Notes: generated from the sequence alone by a model not told the origin. 64,000 nt of DNA from Streptomyces sp. TSRI0107 (GCF_001905845.1 NZ_LIVZ01000021.1:25480-89479); one strand, 5' to 3'; numbered from the stretch's first letter, positions 45,001-52,288 are shown. A program made the numbers and translations.

Positions 45001-46473
45001 AGCGTCGGCCACAGACTGCGTGGCGCGCTGAACGTCTTCGTTGCCCTCGACGCCGGCCTTGTGCTGCTCCGCCGCCGTCTGCTGGAGGCGGCGGTACTCC
45101 GTCGCCTGATCCCGCTGGTTCTGGACTGCCTGGTCGTAGGCAAGCTGCGCCCGATCGCGCTGGAGGTCGGAGGCCGTCGGGTCGGCGAGGGTCGCTTGCA
45201 GCTCCTCGTAGGCCTCCTGTACGCGGAGAGCGGCCTCCCGCTCATCCAGGGCGCCGGAGGCAAGACGGGAGTTGAGGTCTTCGAGTTGCTGCGCCGCGTC
45301 CCTACGAGCCTGCGTGAGGTCTTCCTCCGCCTGGCGGGACGCCCGCTTAGCGTCGGCGAGCGACTGCTCCGCGTCCTCGACGCGCTCCGCAGCCTGTTCC
45401 CGCTGCTCCATAGCACGGATGGCCGCCTGCGCGACGGCGCGCTCCGCGTCCTCCACCTGGCGGTTGGCCTGTGCGATAGAGCGGGCGGCGTTGCGGTGCG
45501 CGGCCGTGAGCGCCTGTTGTGCCGACGCCATCTGTAGGGCTTGCTGAGCGGCCCGGACGTTGGCGGCAGCGCTCTTGTCCGTCGCGGACGCCGCCTCCTT
45601 CTCCGCCGCGTTCTTCGCCTGGATGACGCCAGTCACGCCCTTGATGGCGGGAACGGCTGCTAGGGCGAGCGCACCGACGCCGGCAGCAGCAACGAACGCA
45701 GCCGACGCGATAGCCCCGATGGCTGCGGCAGCGACCGGGATGACGGGGAGTGCGGCTACGGCGCCCAGTGCGATGCCCAGTTGCAGTAGCGCCGCGTGAG
45801 CTTGCGCGGTGTTCGCGCGGACCCGGACGGTGACGTCGTCGCGGTCAATGTCATTGATCTGCCGCTGCATCGCGGCGAGTTCGGCGCGGGCCGTCGCGAT
45901 GTCGGCCCGGACCTGGATGTTCGGGCTACGACTTCCGAGCCTCGCCAGTTCGGCGTCAACTGCTTCTATCTCAGCGAATGCGGTTGCGGCGTCAATATCA
46001 ACGCCTATGCGTTTTTCACTGAGTGTTTCCATGCGGGCGCGAACACGTGCTAGGTCCGCGTCGAACCCCGTTGTACTTAGTCGAACATCAGGCCGCGGAA
46101 GAGAACGGAAAGCAACCTGTAGGCGATTCCTGAACGCCCTTCCAAAAGCTCCCGCGTTGTCGTCACCGGCTCGCGTTGACGCCGTTCTCGCGGCTCGTCC
46201 GCCCGTTGTGACGGCGTTTGGAATGGCCGTCGCTATCTGACGAGCCATGGCTTCGCCGATTGCGTCGCCTAGGTCGTCGCCGACCCTCTGCCCCTGGCCG
46301 GCGAGGCTCGCCCGCATGGTCTCCGCCATGCGCTCCCCGAGCTTCTGACCAGCGTCGATGCCGACCCTGTCAGCGATGGGAAGGACCGCGGAGCTTAGCT
46401 TGCGGTGGAAGTTGGGGACGATCGGGACGACATCGATCGCCGCTCCACCGACGATGTCCAGGTCCGTTGCCAC
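42034..46473 (-). CDS. Phage tail tape measure protein with C-terminal M23 peptidase domain
   Basis: Protein of 1,479 residues. After an N-terminal domain, about 280-560 is Ala/Gln-rich coiled coil (RAAQQALQMASAQQALTAAH repeats). Membrane-like and Trp-rich repeats follow at about 720-1080 (VWEGIQGAAEWAWEKVLQPV, FVWLYDHAVKPSADWIGEKI), as in tape measure proteins that set tail length. The M23 endopeptidase lies at about 1280-1400: HTGLDFPAATGTPIRAVDRG, then VLIDHGGGLASLYAHMS and GPHLHLEARRNG give the metal and catalytic His set. It would cut peptidoglycan during DNA entry. The GTG start is one base after the upstream stop. It is the only large structural gene in the element. Confidence 0.92.
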   Translation of the reverse strand: MATDLDIVGGAAIDVVPIVPNFHRKLSSAVLPIADRVGIDAGQKLGERMAETMRASLAGQGQRVGDDLGDAIGEAMARQIATAIPNAVTTGGRAARTASTRAGDDNAGAFGRAFRNRLQVAFRSLPRPDVRLSTTGFDADLARVRARMETLSEKRIGVDIDAATAFAEIEAVDAELARLGSRSPNIQVRADIATARAELAAMQRQINDIDRDDVTVRVRANTAQAHAALLQLGIALGAVAALPVIPVAAAAIGAIASAAFVAAAGVGALALAAVPAIKGVTGVIQAKNAAEKEAASATDKSAAANVRAAQQALQMASAQQALTAAHRNAARSIAQANRQVEDAERAVAQAAIRAMEQREQAAERVEDAEQSLADAKRASRQAEEDLTQARRDAAQQLEDLNSRLASGALDEREAALRVQEAYEELQATLADPTASDLQRDRAQLAYDQAVQNQRDQATEYRRLQQTAAEQHKAGVEGNEDVQRATQSVADAQQNVRDQAEALVDAQRDAAQAQVDAAQSVADAQRNLADAVDNAAQAQVQAAESIETAERGVESARLSSIDTTANAKTKADEFREALAKLTPEQRDLYDSIAGPDGLSAAFKEWSASLQPDVLPIFTRFVDGAKNALPGLTPLVEESADAVNELMDRASEDLKGDPFWDRFKTGIVESAQPAIVGMGTAFGNVFKGMAGILDAFFPHMDSISQRMQDITGRFAEWGTGLQGSPEFESFLRYASDVGPLVAETIGDIFSAVFDVAKSLEPASRFLLTIFGYIADSISWISENASWAVNAIYALFIVSRLWAMAMAMNPIGAVILGLIALALAVKYAWDHFEWFRDIVTAVWEGIQGAAEWAWEKVLQPVFQGIWDAIKWVGDAFVWLWQEVVVPVWNAISLIVRTAVAVIVTVLLTPLWLAIQAAGLLIMWLWEDCFKPTWDLIAALATWVWDYVLSPFFTNIWEGIKWVGDQFVWLYDHAVKPSADWIGEKIAWLWNEALTPLFGFIWDGVKWVGDKFVWLYDHAVKPAFDFISEAADWLWGKGLKPAFDTIKEAVGLVGDAFDDAKKAIKAAWDEVAGIAAAPVNFIVEWVYTRGIKAVWDKVAGFVGLDKLPDAPKLLEEDPKFASGGRVFGGIPGKDSVRAWLMPGEYVVKTDSAQKIGYGNLEHLNRTGEMPGVPKFADGGVVGALGSAWDWTTGKVGSAIDTGIDWAKTAADLLTNPSKIWDSLMKPILGDVAEHLGVAQMGKVLAKYPLKMAGDLKDKIVSFVLGGGGGGATGPLGNGQWARPVNAPFGTRFGVAGSMWSSGRHTGLDFPAATGTPIRAVDRGRVVTAASGGPYGRHVLIDHGGGLASLYAHMSRMATTVGQAVTRGQTIGAVGATGNVTGPHLHLEARRNGRTIDPMPFLYDDGGYLQPGMTLVANGTGKPEPVLTSDQWAEIRAAKSGGTVTVNVESKTYLDGREVGGFVDQRIEVYDAESARSLDNGRWV

Positions 46474-46474
46474 G

Positions 46475-46738
46475 TCAAACGCCCCCGTTCATTGCGGCAT
46501 ACTCGGCGGGGTGCGATCGGAGATCCAGCAAGCGCGCCATAACGTCGAGCCGTTCAGCCTGGCGCTCGACCGTTGGGGAGAATTCGGATTGCGCAACAGT
46601 CAATGCCGCGTCAGTCCACGCCTTACATTCGGGACTGCAATACGCGAAAACCTCTAGCTCTCCGGAATCCGTCAGGGTGGGCATAGGGGCGAATGAGCAT
46701 CCAGGGCGGAGGCATCTAGTTGGGTCGCGTGGTGCCAT
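46475..46738 (-). CDS. 87-residue Cys-pair protein upstream of the tape measure gene
   Basis: Small protein: RCLRPGCSFAPMPTLTDSGE, then VFAYCSPECKAWTDAALTVA, ending in an acidic helix (RLDVMARLLDLRSHPAEYAA). The Cys pairs CLRPGC and CSPEC suggest a zinc-binding fold. The position before a tape measure gene is that of tail assembly chaperones, but I see neither their sequence nor a slippery frameshift site. Coupled to the tape measure gene (1-base gap). Confidence 0.65.
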   Translation of the reverse strand: MAPRDPTRCLRPGCSFAPMPTLTDSGELEVFAYCSPECKAWTDAALTVAQSEFSPTVERQAERLDVMARLLDLRSHPAEYAAMNGGV

Positions 46739-46758
46739 TGGGGCTGCTCCAGGGCATG

Positions 46759-46793
46759 AAAAAGGGCCTCAGCGCATAAGCGCTGAGGCCCTT
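46759..46793 (-). terminator. Rho-independent terminator
   Basis: Perfect 14-base arms AAGGGCCTCAGCGC (46762-46775) and their complement (46780-46793) flank the loop ATAA. On the minus strand the stem is followed by five T. It lies between the terminase-like fragment and the Cys-pair/tape measure genes, only 20 bases before the start at 46738. Confidence 0.9.
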
Positions 46794-46820
46794 GACGGGT
46801 TAACGGCTACTGGTAAGAGA

Positions 46821-46952
46821 TCAGGAGTCTGCCAACTCTGGCAGCCCAGGGCCGCGGAGTTCGTCGTCGGGGGTGAGGATCGTCTCCGGTTCGGTCGTGT
46901 CGCGCCTACGGCGCTTCGCAGGGTCCTTCGGGGCGGGTCCACGGCCAGCCAT
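46821..46952 (-). CDS. Terminase small-subunit-like N-terminal fragment (43 residues)
   Basis: With an excellent GGAGGGAGGACGC site, the ATG at 46952 begins MAGRGPAPKDPAKRRRRDTT, then EPETILTPDDELRGPGLPEL and a stop. This is the conserved, basic N-terminal leader of actinophage terminase small subunits, which normally continue for more than 100 residues. Here only the leader remains. It is either a truncated gene left by a deletion or a genuinely short protein. Leftward transcription ends at the terminator that follows. Confidence 0.6.
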   Translation of the reverse strand: MAGRGPAPKDPAKRRRRDTTEPETILTPDDELRGPGLPELADS

Positions 46953-47291
46953 GCGTCCTCCCTCCAATTCGCGCGCCTGATGGGCGCGTTGACTGTGCGT
47001 AACGTCGCTGCTACCGTGGACGTGTTAAGTCCCTGTGTGTGTGCCCCTGCGGATTCCGTAAGTGTGGCGCCCCAGGCACCCCGCTTCAGACTCCGACGGC
47101 TGCGGCAGGGTGAGGACCCCCAACTACGCATAGCGAGGGAGCAGGCTTAGTCGCGCTAGCCGCGCACCCACGAGACTCTGAGTCGTCGGGCAGGGGATCG
47201 GTTTTGACCAAGGAATGTCATTGGTCAGACCGAGCCTGCCCTTCGACAGCCGGACTGACCACTCCAACAAGTGAGAGGCTTAACGGTCCGG
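46953..47291. other. Intergenic region between divergent element genes
   Basis: About 340 bases upstream of both the terminase-like fragment (minus) and the small membrane protein (plus). A short inverted repeat, TGACCAA and TTGGTCA separated by nine bases, lies near 47206-47228 and may be an operator. I found no tRNA. Confidence 0.45.
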
Positions 47292-47498
47292 ATGGAACTC
47301 TATGGGTGGGCTGCCGTGGCAGTGGCGTTCATCGGAGCCCTCGCCTGGATTCTCGTCACAGCACTGAAGAAGGTTCCCGCAATCTGCCGAGAGGCGAAGA
47401 AGGCGGTACGCGCCGTGCGGGACCTGCGTGACGAGATCAGGGGGGCTCAGCGGCCCGAAATCACGGCTCCGCAGTCAGTTGACACACGACGTCACTGA
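47292..47498 (+). CDS. Small single-helix membrane protein of the element
   Basis: Protein of 68 residues with one N-terminal membrane helix (WAAVAVAFIGALAWILVTAL), then a basic, helical cytoplasmic tail (KKVPAICREAKKAVRAVRDL). ATG 47292 is chosen; an in-frame GTG at 47271 is possible. It is one of only three plus-strand genes in the element. It could be holin-like or a membrane-targeted accessory factor; there is no family evidence. Its 3' end overlaps the PrimPol gene end. Confidence 0.6.
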   Translation: MELYGWAAVAVAFIGALAWILVTALKKVPAICREAKKAVRAVRDLRDEIRGAQRPEITAPQSVDTRRH

Positions 47499-48066
47499 CG
47501 TCCGCAAGAACTGACGGGGCGTTGCCATGTCGGCGCCCCGTCATTGCGATGTACCGGCCCGTGCCGTAGATCTCAACGGCCGTACCGTCGGGGCGCCGGA
47601 TCTTCCGTCCCTGTCGGACGTCAGCGCGACCCCAGATATGCAAGCCGTCGCCGGACGGGGACACCTCTACGTAGGTGGCGCCCGCGTCGCGGAGGATGGC
47701 TGCGGCCCACGGAGCCACACGGCCCGTGAGCGGGTTCAAACAGTGGTCCAGGTCAAGACAGACCACGTCGTCGACGTCGGAGAGGACGAATCCCAGTCCG
47801 ACGCCGGCCGTCGAGGAGACGGCTTCCTTATGCGTGCTCCACGTCCGCGAGTCGGTCGAGGAGGCCGCCATGCCGGCAACCGTCAGCGGGACCTTCTTCG
47901 CGTCGCGGCGGACCCACCTGTCGCGGGTCGTCAGCTCGTTCGGAGTCGCGTCGTTCTTCGCCGCACGGTGCGCGGCAACACGGCAACGGGTGGAGCAGAA
48001 GCGGGCGCGGTGCGAGTGCCGCGCTCCCAGGTGCTCAGCGCACCACTCGCATTTCCGTGTGTTCAT
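47461..48066 (-). CDS. Bifunctional primase/polymerase (PrimPol) domain protein with N-terminal Cys motif
   Basis: Protein of 201 residues. The N-terminal MNTRKCEWCAEHLGARHSHR and FCSTRCRVAAHRAA form a likely zinc finger. A prim-pol catalytic core follows: the metal motif VVCLDLDHCL, then VEVSPSGDGLHIWGRADVRQ with the Ser-x-His type motif, and EIYGTGRYIAMTGRR. Such proteins prime replication of phages, satellites and plasmids. It is shorter than usual, lacking a helicase domain, and no helicase gene is adjacent. ATG 48066 is preferred over 48075. Confidence 0.8.
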   Translation of the reverse strand: MNTRKCEWCAEHLGARHSHRARFCSTRCRVAAHRAAKNDATPNELTTRDRWVRRDAKKVPLTVAGMAASSTDSRTWSTHKEAVSSTAGVGLGFVLSDVDDVVCLDLDHCLNPLTGRVAPWAAAILRDAGATYVEVSPSGDGLHIWGRADVRQGRKIRRPDGTAVEIYGTGRYIAMTGRRHGNAPSVLADVSDVVCQLTAEP

Positions 48067-48622
48067 GGGGCCCATTCTAGTGCGGCCGGTAACGGTAAAA
48101 CAATGCCTGACCAGGCAGTTTCTAAGATTCTGTGTGCGCGGATCGCTGTGCGCCCGCCTCTCGCTTCGGGGTCCAGATCACTCCGGCGGGCCGACGTTCG
48201 GCCCTCCAGCGGGCGCCTGTGGACGCCTGTGCGGCACCCCCCAGACCCGTACAGACAGCGACGCCCAGCACCTTTACGGCCTCCTGATCTTCCGGTTCGA
48301 GTACACCCCCCTGGGTAGGGCTACAACCTCCGCAGGCGGGCCCACTGTTGTAGTATCGATACGCCAAGATGACGTCAGCAGTGCTGGCCGCCGAGTCCAA
48401 GTCGTCTGTAGCTAAGGCACCGATCCAGACAGTGTTGGATCATCCCGCGAAGACAGCACATCAATATCAGTTGGTCTTACGACCTCAACGGACCGTCACG
48501 ACAGGCGGACGCAGTGAGCGCGGGCGCTGCGGTATGGCAGGCAAGCCGTCTGCCTCGTTGGGGTTCGTGCTCTCTGAGCGCCCTCCATGCAGACGGCTAC
48601 TCGTCGTCGTGGAGGAATTGTC
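48067..48622. other. Intergenic region with a small palindrome
   Basis: About 550 bases upstream of the PrimPol gene (minus) and the 44-residue gene (plus). It carries the palindrome GTATCGATAC at 48353-48362 in an AT-richer stretch. Open frames here (for example from 48369) lack ribosome sites and recognisable similarity, so I call none. Confidence 0.45.
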
Positions 48623-48757
48623 GTGTCGACCATTCTCAGCACCCTTGGTCTCGGTGTACTTGCTGGCTTCGGTCAGCACATTGCTAGTGCTGTCTGGCTA
48701 CGCCTCCGCCGTGGTTACACACGGCTCCGCCTCTGGTGGGTGTCGCGTCGGGGCTAG
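48623..48757 (+). CDS. 44-residue hydrophobic/basic protein
   Basis: The GTG at 48623 is preceded at good distance by GGAGG. The protein reads STILSTLGLGVLAGFGQHIA, then SAVWLRLRRGYTRLRLWWVS: one hydrophobic helix and a very basic aromatic tail. It resembles small membrane-active or holin/antiholin-type peptides in layout only. It ends 11 bases before the end of a convergent gene. Confidence 0.55.
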   Translation: MSTILSTLGLGVLAGFGQHIASAVWLRLRRGYTRLRLWWVSRRG

Positions 48758-48768
48758 CTCGACCTCCC

Positions 48769-49110
48769 TCAGTGGTTCTCGATCACGTAGTCGTTCTCGG
48801 CGAACGGGTTGCGGTTTGCCCGGCCAGGACGGGTCGGTTCCCGTCGGCCGTCCTCGTCGATGCCGTGGTCTGCTCGGTACCGCGCGGCTCCTGCGGCAAC
48901 GCCGGAGCCGGTGCTCGCGACGTCGGGGCCACGGTTGCCGCCGGAGCGCGGCGCAGGCGGAGCGGGAGGTGCCGGGGGCGCGAACGCACTCAGGAACGCG
49001 TTTGCATCCGCGCTCAGTTCTTCTGGGGTCTCGCCGCGCAGATATGCGCACATCGCGGGCGTGAGCCCCTTGGGTTCGCCGGCCGCGAGTTGTTCGGGCG
49101 TTGGTTCCAT
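48769..49110 (-). CDS. Hypothetical element protein, Pro/Ala-rich centre
   Basis: Protein of 113 residues: MEPTPEQLAAGEPKGLTPAM, then RGETPEELSADANAFLSAF, a PPAPPAPP linker, and a basic tail ending GRANRNPFAENDYVIENH. A good TGGAGG site precedes the ATG. It follows the 281-residue gene by 12 bases in the same operon. The layout (acidic helix, linker, basic tail) recalls phage scaffold or decoration accessory proteins, but there is no direct evidence. Confidence 0.68.
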   Translation of the reverse strand: MEPTPEQLAAGEPKGLTPAMCAYLRGETPEELSADANAFLSAFAPPAPPAPPAPRSGGNRGPDVASTGSGVAAGAARYRADHGIDEDGRREPTRPGRANRNPFAENDYVIENH

Positions 49111-49122
49111 GTCGCCTCCAGG

Positions 49123-49968
49123 TCAGTACGAGAGTTGGGGGGTGCGCTCCGCACCAGTGGGCTTGGGAGCGGGAGGCTCGGAGATGATGCGCTCGCGTGG
49201 CTGCCACCTCGACGAGTCCGTCACGGAGTCGTCAGGCTCGCCGATGTCGGGCGCGTCCTCCGCCTCCAACGCGTCGAAGCTCGAAGGCACCCATGCGTCG
49301 CTGTGGTTGGCCAGGTAGACGAGGTAAGGCACGTCGTAGTGGCCGGACGTCATGGCGCGGAGGATGTCCGCAGGGACGTCGCCGGGCTGGAGGCCGGCCA
49401 CCTCGAAGTGGCCCGCTGTGCGGAGCTGCTGGAGTCGCTGGCCGTCGCCAAGCGGGCGCAGAGTGCGGTACTGAGCGTCGCGGATGGACCGCAGACGTCC
49501 CAGCATGGCCGTCAGACGCTTCCAGGCGTCCGGCGCTTTCCCGCCCTTCTCGATGGCCTCCTCTGCGCTCAGGGCGCCCTTCAGGTCGGGTACCACCTTG
49601 CGGACCTCCGCCAGGAACTCCCCAAGCCGGTCGCCCAGCGCTTCGAGCGCCGTCTCCGCCTCGGTCTCCCGGAGATAGTCGAGGTGGTGGCGCAGGCTCG
49701 TCACGGCCTCGTGGAGGGCGATGCGCTCCGACTCGACCTCCAGGGCGTCACGGTAGGCAGTAGCGGCCCGCGCGCCGATATCGTCGGGGAAGGCTGCACC
49801 CTCCCGCGTCGCCTTGACAGCTTCAGCGATGACGGCACGCCGCGCCGCGTCCGGTCCGGGAACGTCGAATAGCGCCGACTTGCGCGCCTCCAGGGTGCGG
49901 AGCTGTCGCTCGCAGTGCGCGACGGCCGGAACGGTCGCCCATGCGGCGTCGTAGTCGATGTTGGTCAT
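49123..49968 (-). CDS. Hypothetical element protein, helical
   Basis: Protein of 281 residues, mostly predicted coiled or helical: VAHCERQLRTLEARKSALFD, then LHEAVTSLRHHLDYLRETEA and RLGEFLAEVRKVVPDLKGAL. The C-terminal 60 residues are acidic and Pro-rich. Two bases separate it from the upstream Cys-pair gene, and its GGAGG site overlaps that gene's end. I do not recognise the family. Its size and helical content would fit a capsid scaffold or a replication accessory protein. Confidence 0.68.
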   Translation of the reverse strand: MTNIDYDAAWATVPAVAHCERQLRTLEARKSALFDVPGPDAARRAVIAEAVKATREGAAFPDDIGARAATAYRDALEVESERIALHEAVTSLRHHLDYLRETEAETALEALGDRLGEFLAEVRKVVPDLKGALSAEEAIEKGGKAPDAWKRLTAMLGRLRSIRDAQYRTLRPLGDGQRLQQLRTAGHFEVAGLQPGDVPADILRAMTSGHYDVPYLVYLANHSDAWVPSSFDALEAEDAPDIGEPDDSVTDSSRWQPRERIISEPPAPKPTGAERTPQLSY

Positions 49969-49970
49969 GG

Positions 49971-50258
49971 TCAGTCCTCCGTGTTCGGGAACGACGAAGG
50001 GCCCTGCTCACGTGGAGTCAGGGCCCTTCGGAAGTGCTCAGCGCGGGCGGCGTATCGCTGTCGCATGCGCCGTCGCGCCGGCTCGGGGTTGCGTGCGTAG
50101 GCCTCACGTCGTCTGGCGTTGTAGCACCACAGACAGTGCGGGCGTGTTCCACCTCGTCCGGCGGCGTCGAACGGCCAGTAGTCCAGGGTGACGGGGAACG
50201 ACTCCCCGCAGGTCCGGCACGGCCGTGAGCCGGGGGCCGGTACGTCAAGAGCGCGCAT
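49971..50258 (-). CDS. 95-residue zinc-ribbon-like protein
   Basis: Protein with PCRTCGESFPVTLDYWPFDA, then RPHCLWCYNARRREAYARNP. Two CxxC pairs are followed by a long basic helix (EPARRRMRQRYAARAEHFRR). This is a common actinophage small-protein type related to HNH/recombination accessory fingers; it probably binds DNA or RNA. It heads a tight three-gene operon (49971, 49123, 48769). Confidence 0.72.
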   Translation of the reverse strand: MRALDVPAPGSRPCRTCGESFPVTLDYWPFDAAGRGGTRPHCLWCYNARRREAYARNPEPARRRMRQRYAARAEHFRRALTPREQGPSSFPNTED

Positions 50259-50559
50259 GGTCTCACCGTCCGTGGTGTTCGCTCTATGGCTCGAATTTTG
50301 GGCATGGAAAGACCCCTACCGTCCGCGGAGTAGCGGCGTGGAGCGGCACGGCCACGAAGGGGAAACCGGCGCTCGACACGCTCCCCGAAGGGACACAGGC
50401 GGTAGGGGCCTTAGGCGTGACGTCGGAGGAGAGGGCGACGTCACGCGGTTCGTGGACCGTCAACGGCTAGGCACTCTGGGGCCGGAGATCGCACGAAGTA
50501 GAGGGGAGAGGGAGGGGCAGCTCTACCCTCCCCCTTCCCTATGTACGTGCGCACAAGCG
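50259..50559. other. Intergenic region with inverted repeats
   Basis: About 300 bases. A perfect 10-base inverted repeat, GCGTGACGTC (50415-50424) and GACGTCACGC (50437-50446), is separated by 12 bases. Closer to the gene at 50560, imperfect purine/pyrimidine arms (GGGAGAGGGAGGGG against CCTCCCCCTTCCC, about 50505-50545) may end the transcript of that gene. No open frame there is convincing. Confidence 0.55.
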
Positions 50560-51150
50560 TCAGGCGGCGTCGCTCTCGTCTGCCCTCACAGCACGCATGC
50601 GCTCACGGTTGGCCGTCCGGCGTCGCTCCGCCTTACAGACGTCGCCGCACAGCCGGCGCCACTTCCGGCGCTGCGACGCGGGACGCCGCTGCGTGAACTC
50701 CTCCCCGCACTCGATGCACGGGCCGCGCCACTCCTTGAAGTCGCCGACGACAGTCACTTGCCCGCCGTCGGTAGGCCACGACGGTCCCTCCGTCGCCTGC
50801 GCCTGCTGCTCCGCGAACCGTCGGGCGATGTCCGGATCAACGCGGACCGTCACCTCTCCGACGTAGGGCGGGACGATGTCCACCTCGCGGCCCGTCGGCC
50901 GACGTCGAAGCGGGCGCTCCTCGTCGACCACTGACACGTCGTGCCAGTCCTCGAACTGCCGCTCCCCGAACTCCTCGTCGGGGACGTCGTCGAGCGGGTC
51001 GTGCCCGGACAGCCCCCGCCATGGTGAACGCCTCCGGGAGACGTAAGCGTCGTGATCCGTCTCCAGCTCCAACGCCAGGTAGCGAAGCTCCTCCACCTCG
51101 TCCGCCAGGCGGGTACGCCGGCGAATGGGTGCACCGTTGTCGTCGTACAA
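50560..51150 (-). CDS. Hypothetical element protein with C-terminal Cys finger
   Basis: Protein of about 196 residues. The N-terminal half is charged (RRTRLADEVEELRYLALELE). The middle is RPTGREVDIVPPYVGEVTVR. The C-terminus is a likely zinc finger with basic tail: GPCIECGEEFTQRRPASQRR, then LCGDVCKAERRRTANRERMR. The TTG at 51150 (AAGGGG upstream) and the GTG at 51180, inside the hairpin GGGCGCACccctGTGCGCCC, are both possible starts. Probably a nucleic-acid-binding protein. Confidence 0.65.
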   Translation of the reverse strand: MYDDNGAPIRRRTRLADEVEELRYLALELETDHDAYVSRRRSPWRGLSGHDPLDDVPDEEFGERQFEDWHDVSVVDEERPLRRRPTGREVDIVPPYVGEVTVRVDPDIARRFAEQQAQATEGPSWPTDGGQVTVVGDFKEWRGPCIECGEEFTQRRPASQRRKWRRLCGDVCKAERRRTANRERMRAVRADESDAA

Positions 51151-51180
51151 GTCTGCCCCTTGATGTGAACGAGGGCGCAC

Positions 51181-51509
51181 CCCTGTGCGCCCTTACATCT
51201 CTGTAATGGGGGAATCAGCGGTAGATGTGGGAGTGACCCGGATCACGCTTCGTCGGCCACGTCCAAACTTCGCACCAAAGTGCCAAACCGAAGGGTATTT
51301 CCAAGAGGCTCTATAACACGTTAGGAGGAACCTGGAACACACCTCTATTTTGTCCAGTCTGACCTAGATAAGAAGAGATACATCAAGAAACCGCAGGTCA
51401 ACGGGGACGTGCGCGACGGAGGCGCCCCTCGACGGTTTGACCGCAGTCTGTCCAGGTTCGACACCGGGGCGGCGTGGAGGATGTCGACGAGGTGCCCACA
51501 GCGCGACGA
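51181..51509. other. AT-richer control region upstream of the leftward operon
   Basis: About 330 bases with noticeably lower GC than neighbours and no convincing gene. It contains the inverted repeat TTACA/TGTAA near 51193-51206 and, on the minus strand, TATAG-like sequence near 51310 that could be a -10 element. It probably drives the leftward genes from 51150. Confidence 0.5.
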
Positions 51510-51540
51510 AGCCCGCTCCCGAGCGTTCTCGGGGCGGGCT
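51510..51540 (-). terminator. Hairpin after the 189-residue gene
   Basis: Arms AGCCCGC and GCGGGCT bracket an inner CCCGAG/CTCGGG pairing, 20 bases past the stop at 51561. Probable terminator of that single-gene unit. Confidence 0.65.
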
Positions 51541-51560
51541 AACCGTCAGGCGGGGAGGGC

Positions 51561-52130
51561 TCAAGCGGTGACGAGGACGTTGGGGAGCGTCAGCCGGCGG
51601 GAGAGGTCCGCGCACGGGGGGCAGATCGACGTGGTCCACCCTTCGTCGGTGCGGACCGGAGCGGCCTCCGGGTCATCCGTCCAGCAGTGGCCGCAGACCG
51701 TGTTGATCGGGTACTCGTCGATCTCGTGCGCCCAGAGGACGCAGACATCGGTGCACAGAGCCTCCGCAGCCAGCGCGGCCGACGGGAAGGACGTTGCCCA
51801 GCCCTCAGCGAGCACCACGGCCTCGTAGTCCCCCGGGTTGTAGTCGCGGTGGAGGGCGACGACGGTGGGGAAGCGGAGGCGGTCGCTGACGTCACAGGCG
51901 AAGGCGGTGAGGTCGGCCAGGGCGTCAGCAGTGCTCGTGTTGCCGACGACGAGGACAGTCGGTCCGTCGACGCAGGGCACGCAGGCGAACACCTGGCAGC
52001 CGTCGACGACGCCGACGGGGCGCATGCTGCGCTCCTCGTCGGCGCAGACGACACAGGCAATGCCGTCGAGCTGCGCGGGGGTGAGGGCAGCGGGGTCGAT
52101 CTCGATGCCACGAACGATGATGTCTGCCAT
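51561..52130 (-). CDS. Hypothetical element protein with Cys pairs
   Basis: Protein of 189 residues starting MADIIVRGIEIDPAALTPAQ, with a TGGAGG site before the ATG. Cys pairs occur at GIACVVCADEERS, VFACVPCVDG, TVCGHCWTDDP and SICPPCADL, so at least two zinc sites are possible. The centre LRFPTVVALHRDYNPGDYEA, then VVLAEGWATSFPSAALAAEA, resembles a Toprim-like strand-helix pattern only loosely. Function unknown. It is divergent from the RHH gene across the three palindromic operators. Confidence 0.7.
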   Translation of the reverse strand: MADIIVRGIEIDPAALTPAQLDGIACVVCADEERSMRPVGVVDGCQVFACVPCVDGPTVLVVGNTSTADALADLTAFACDVSDRLRFPTVVALHRDYNPGDYEAVVLAEGWATSFPSAALAAEALCTDVCVLWAHEIDEYPINTVCGHCWTDDPEAAPVRTDEGWTTSICPPCADLSRRLTLPNVLVTA

Positions 52131-52209
52131 GCTGGGACCTCCAGTGATGGAGACAGAGGGCCCGTGCATCCGCCAAGATCTCGCGGGCCCTTTGCCTTGC
52201 TTGCGTCGG

Positions 52210-52271
52210 GGTGTAGCCACACCTTAGGCAGAGGTGTAGCTACACCGCAACCCCTTTGGTGTAGCTACACC
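52210..52271. promoter_or_regulatory. Three palindromic operators GGTGTAGCTACACC
   Basis: Copies at 52210-52223 (one mismatch: GGTGTAGCCACACC), 52233-52246 and 52258-52271 (both perfect). Centres are 23 and 25 bp apart, just over two helical turns. They fill the gap between the minus-strand gene at 52130 and the plus-strand RHH gene at 52289, and are the likely binding sites of that RHH protein. Confidence 0.85.
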
Positions 52272-52288
52272 CCTGATAGGGTTCTCCC

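Noticed and set aside
46475..46738. Programmed-frameshift tail assembly chaperone before the tape measure gene
   Set aside because: No slippery heptamer and no overlapping second frame of chaperone type was visible; the protein is a Cys-pair protein instead.
47100..47230. Possible tRNA or tRNA-derived att site near the element centre
   Set aside because: No cloverleaf or T-loop consensus could be built, and the att sites are clearly at 39,080 and 54,075.
48369..49064. Plus-strand frame of 231 residues from 48369
   Set aside because: It crosses the better-supported 44-residue gene and runs antisense to the gene at 48769; no similarity or ribosome site.
51364..51828. Open frames on both strands in the 51.4-51.8 kb interval
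   Set aside because: They are shadows of the minus-strand gene at 51561 and of its terminator region; no starts with ribosome sites.
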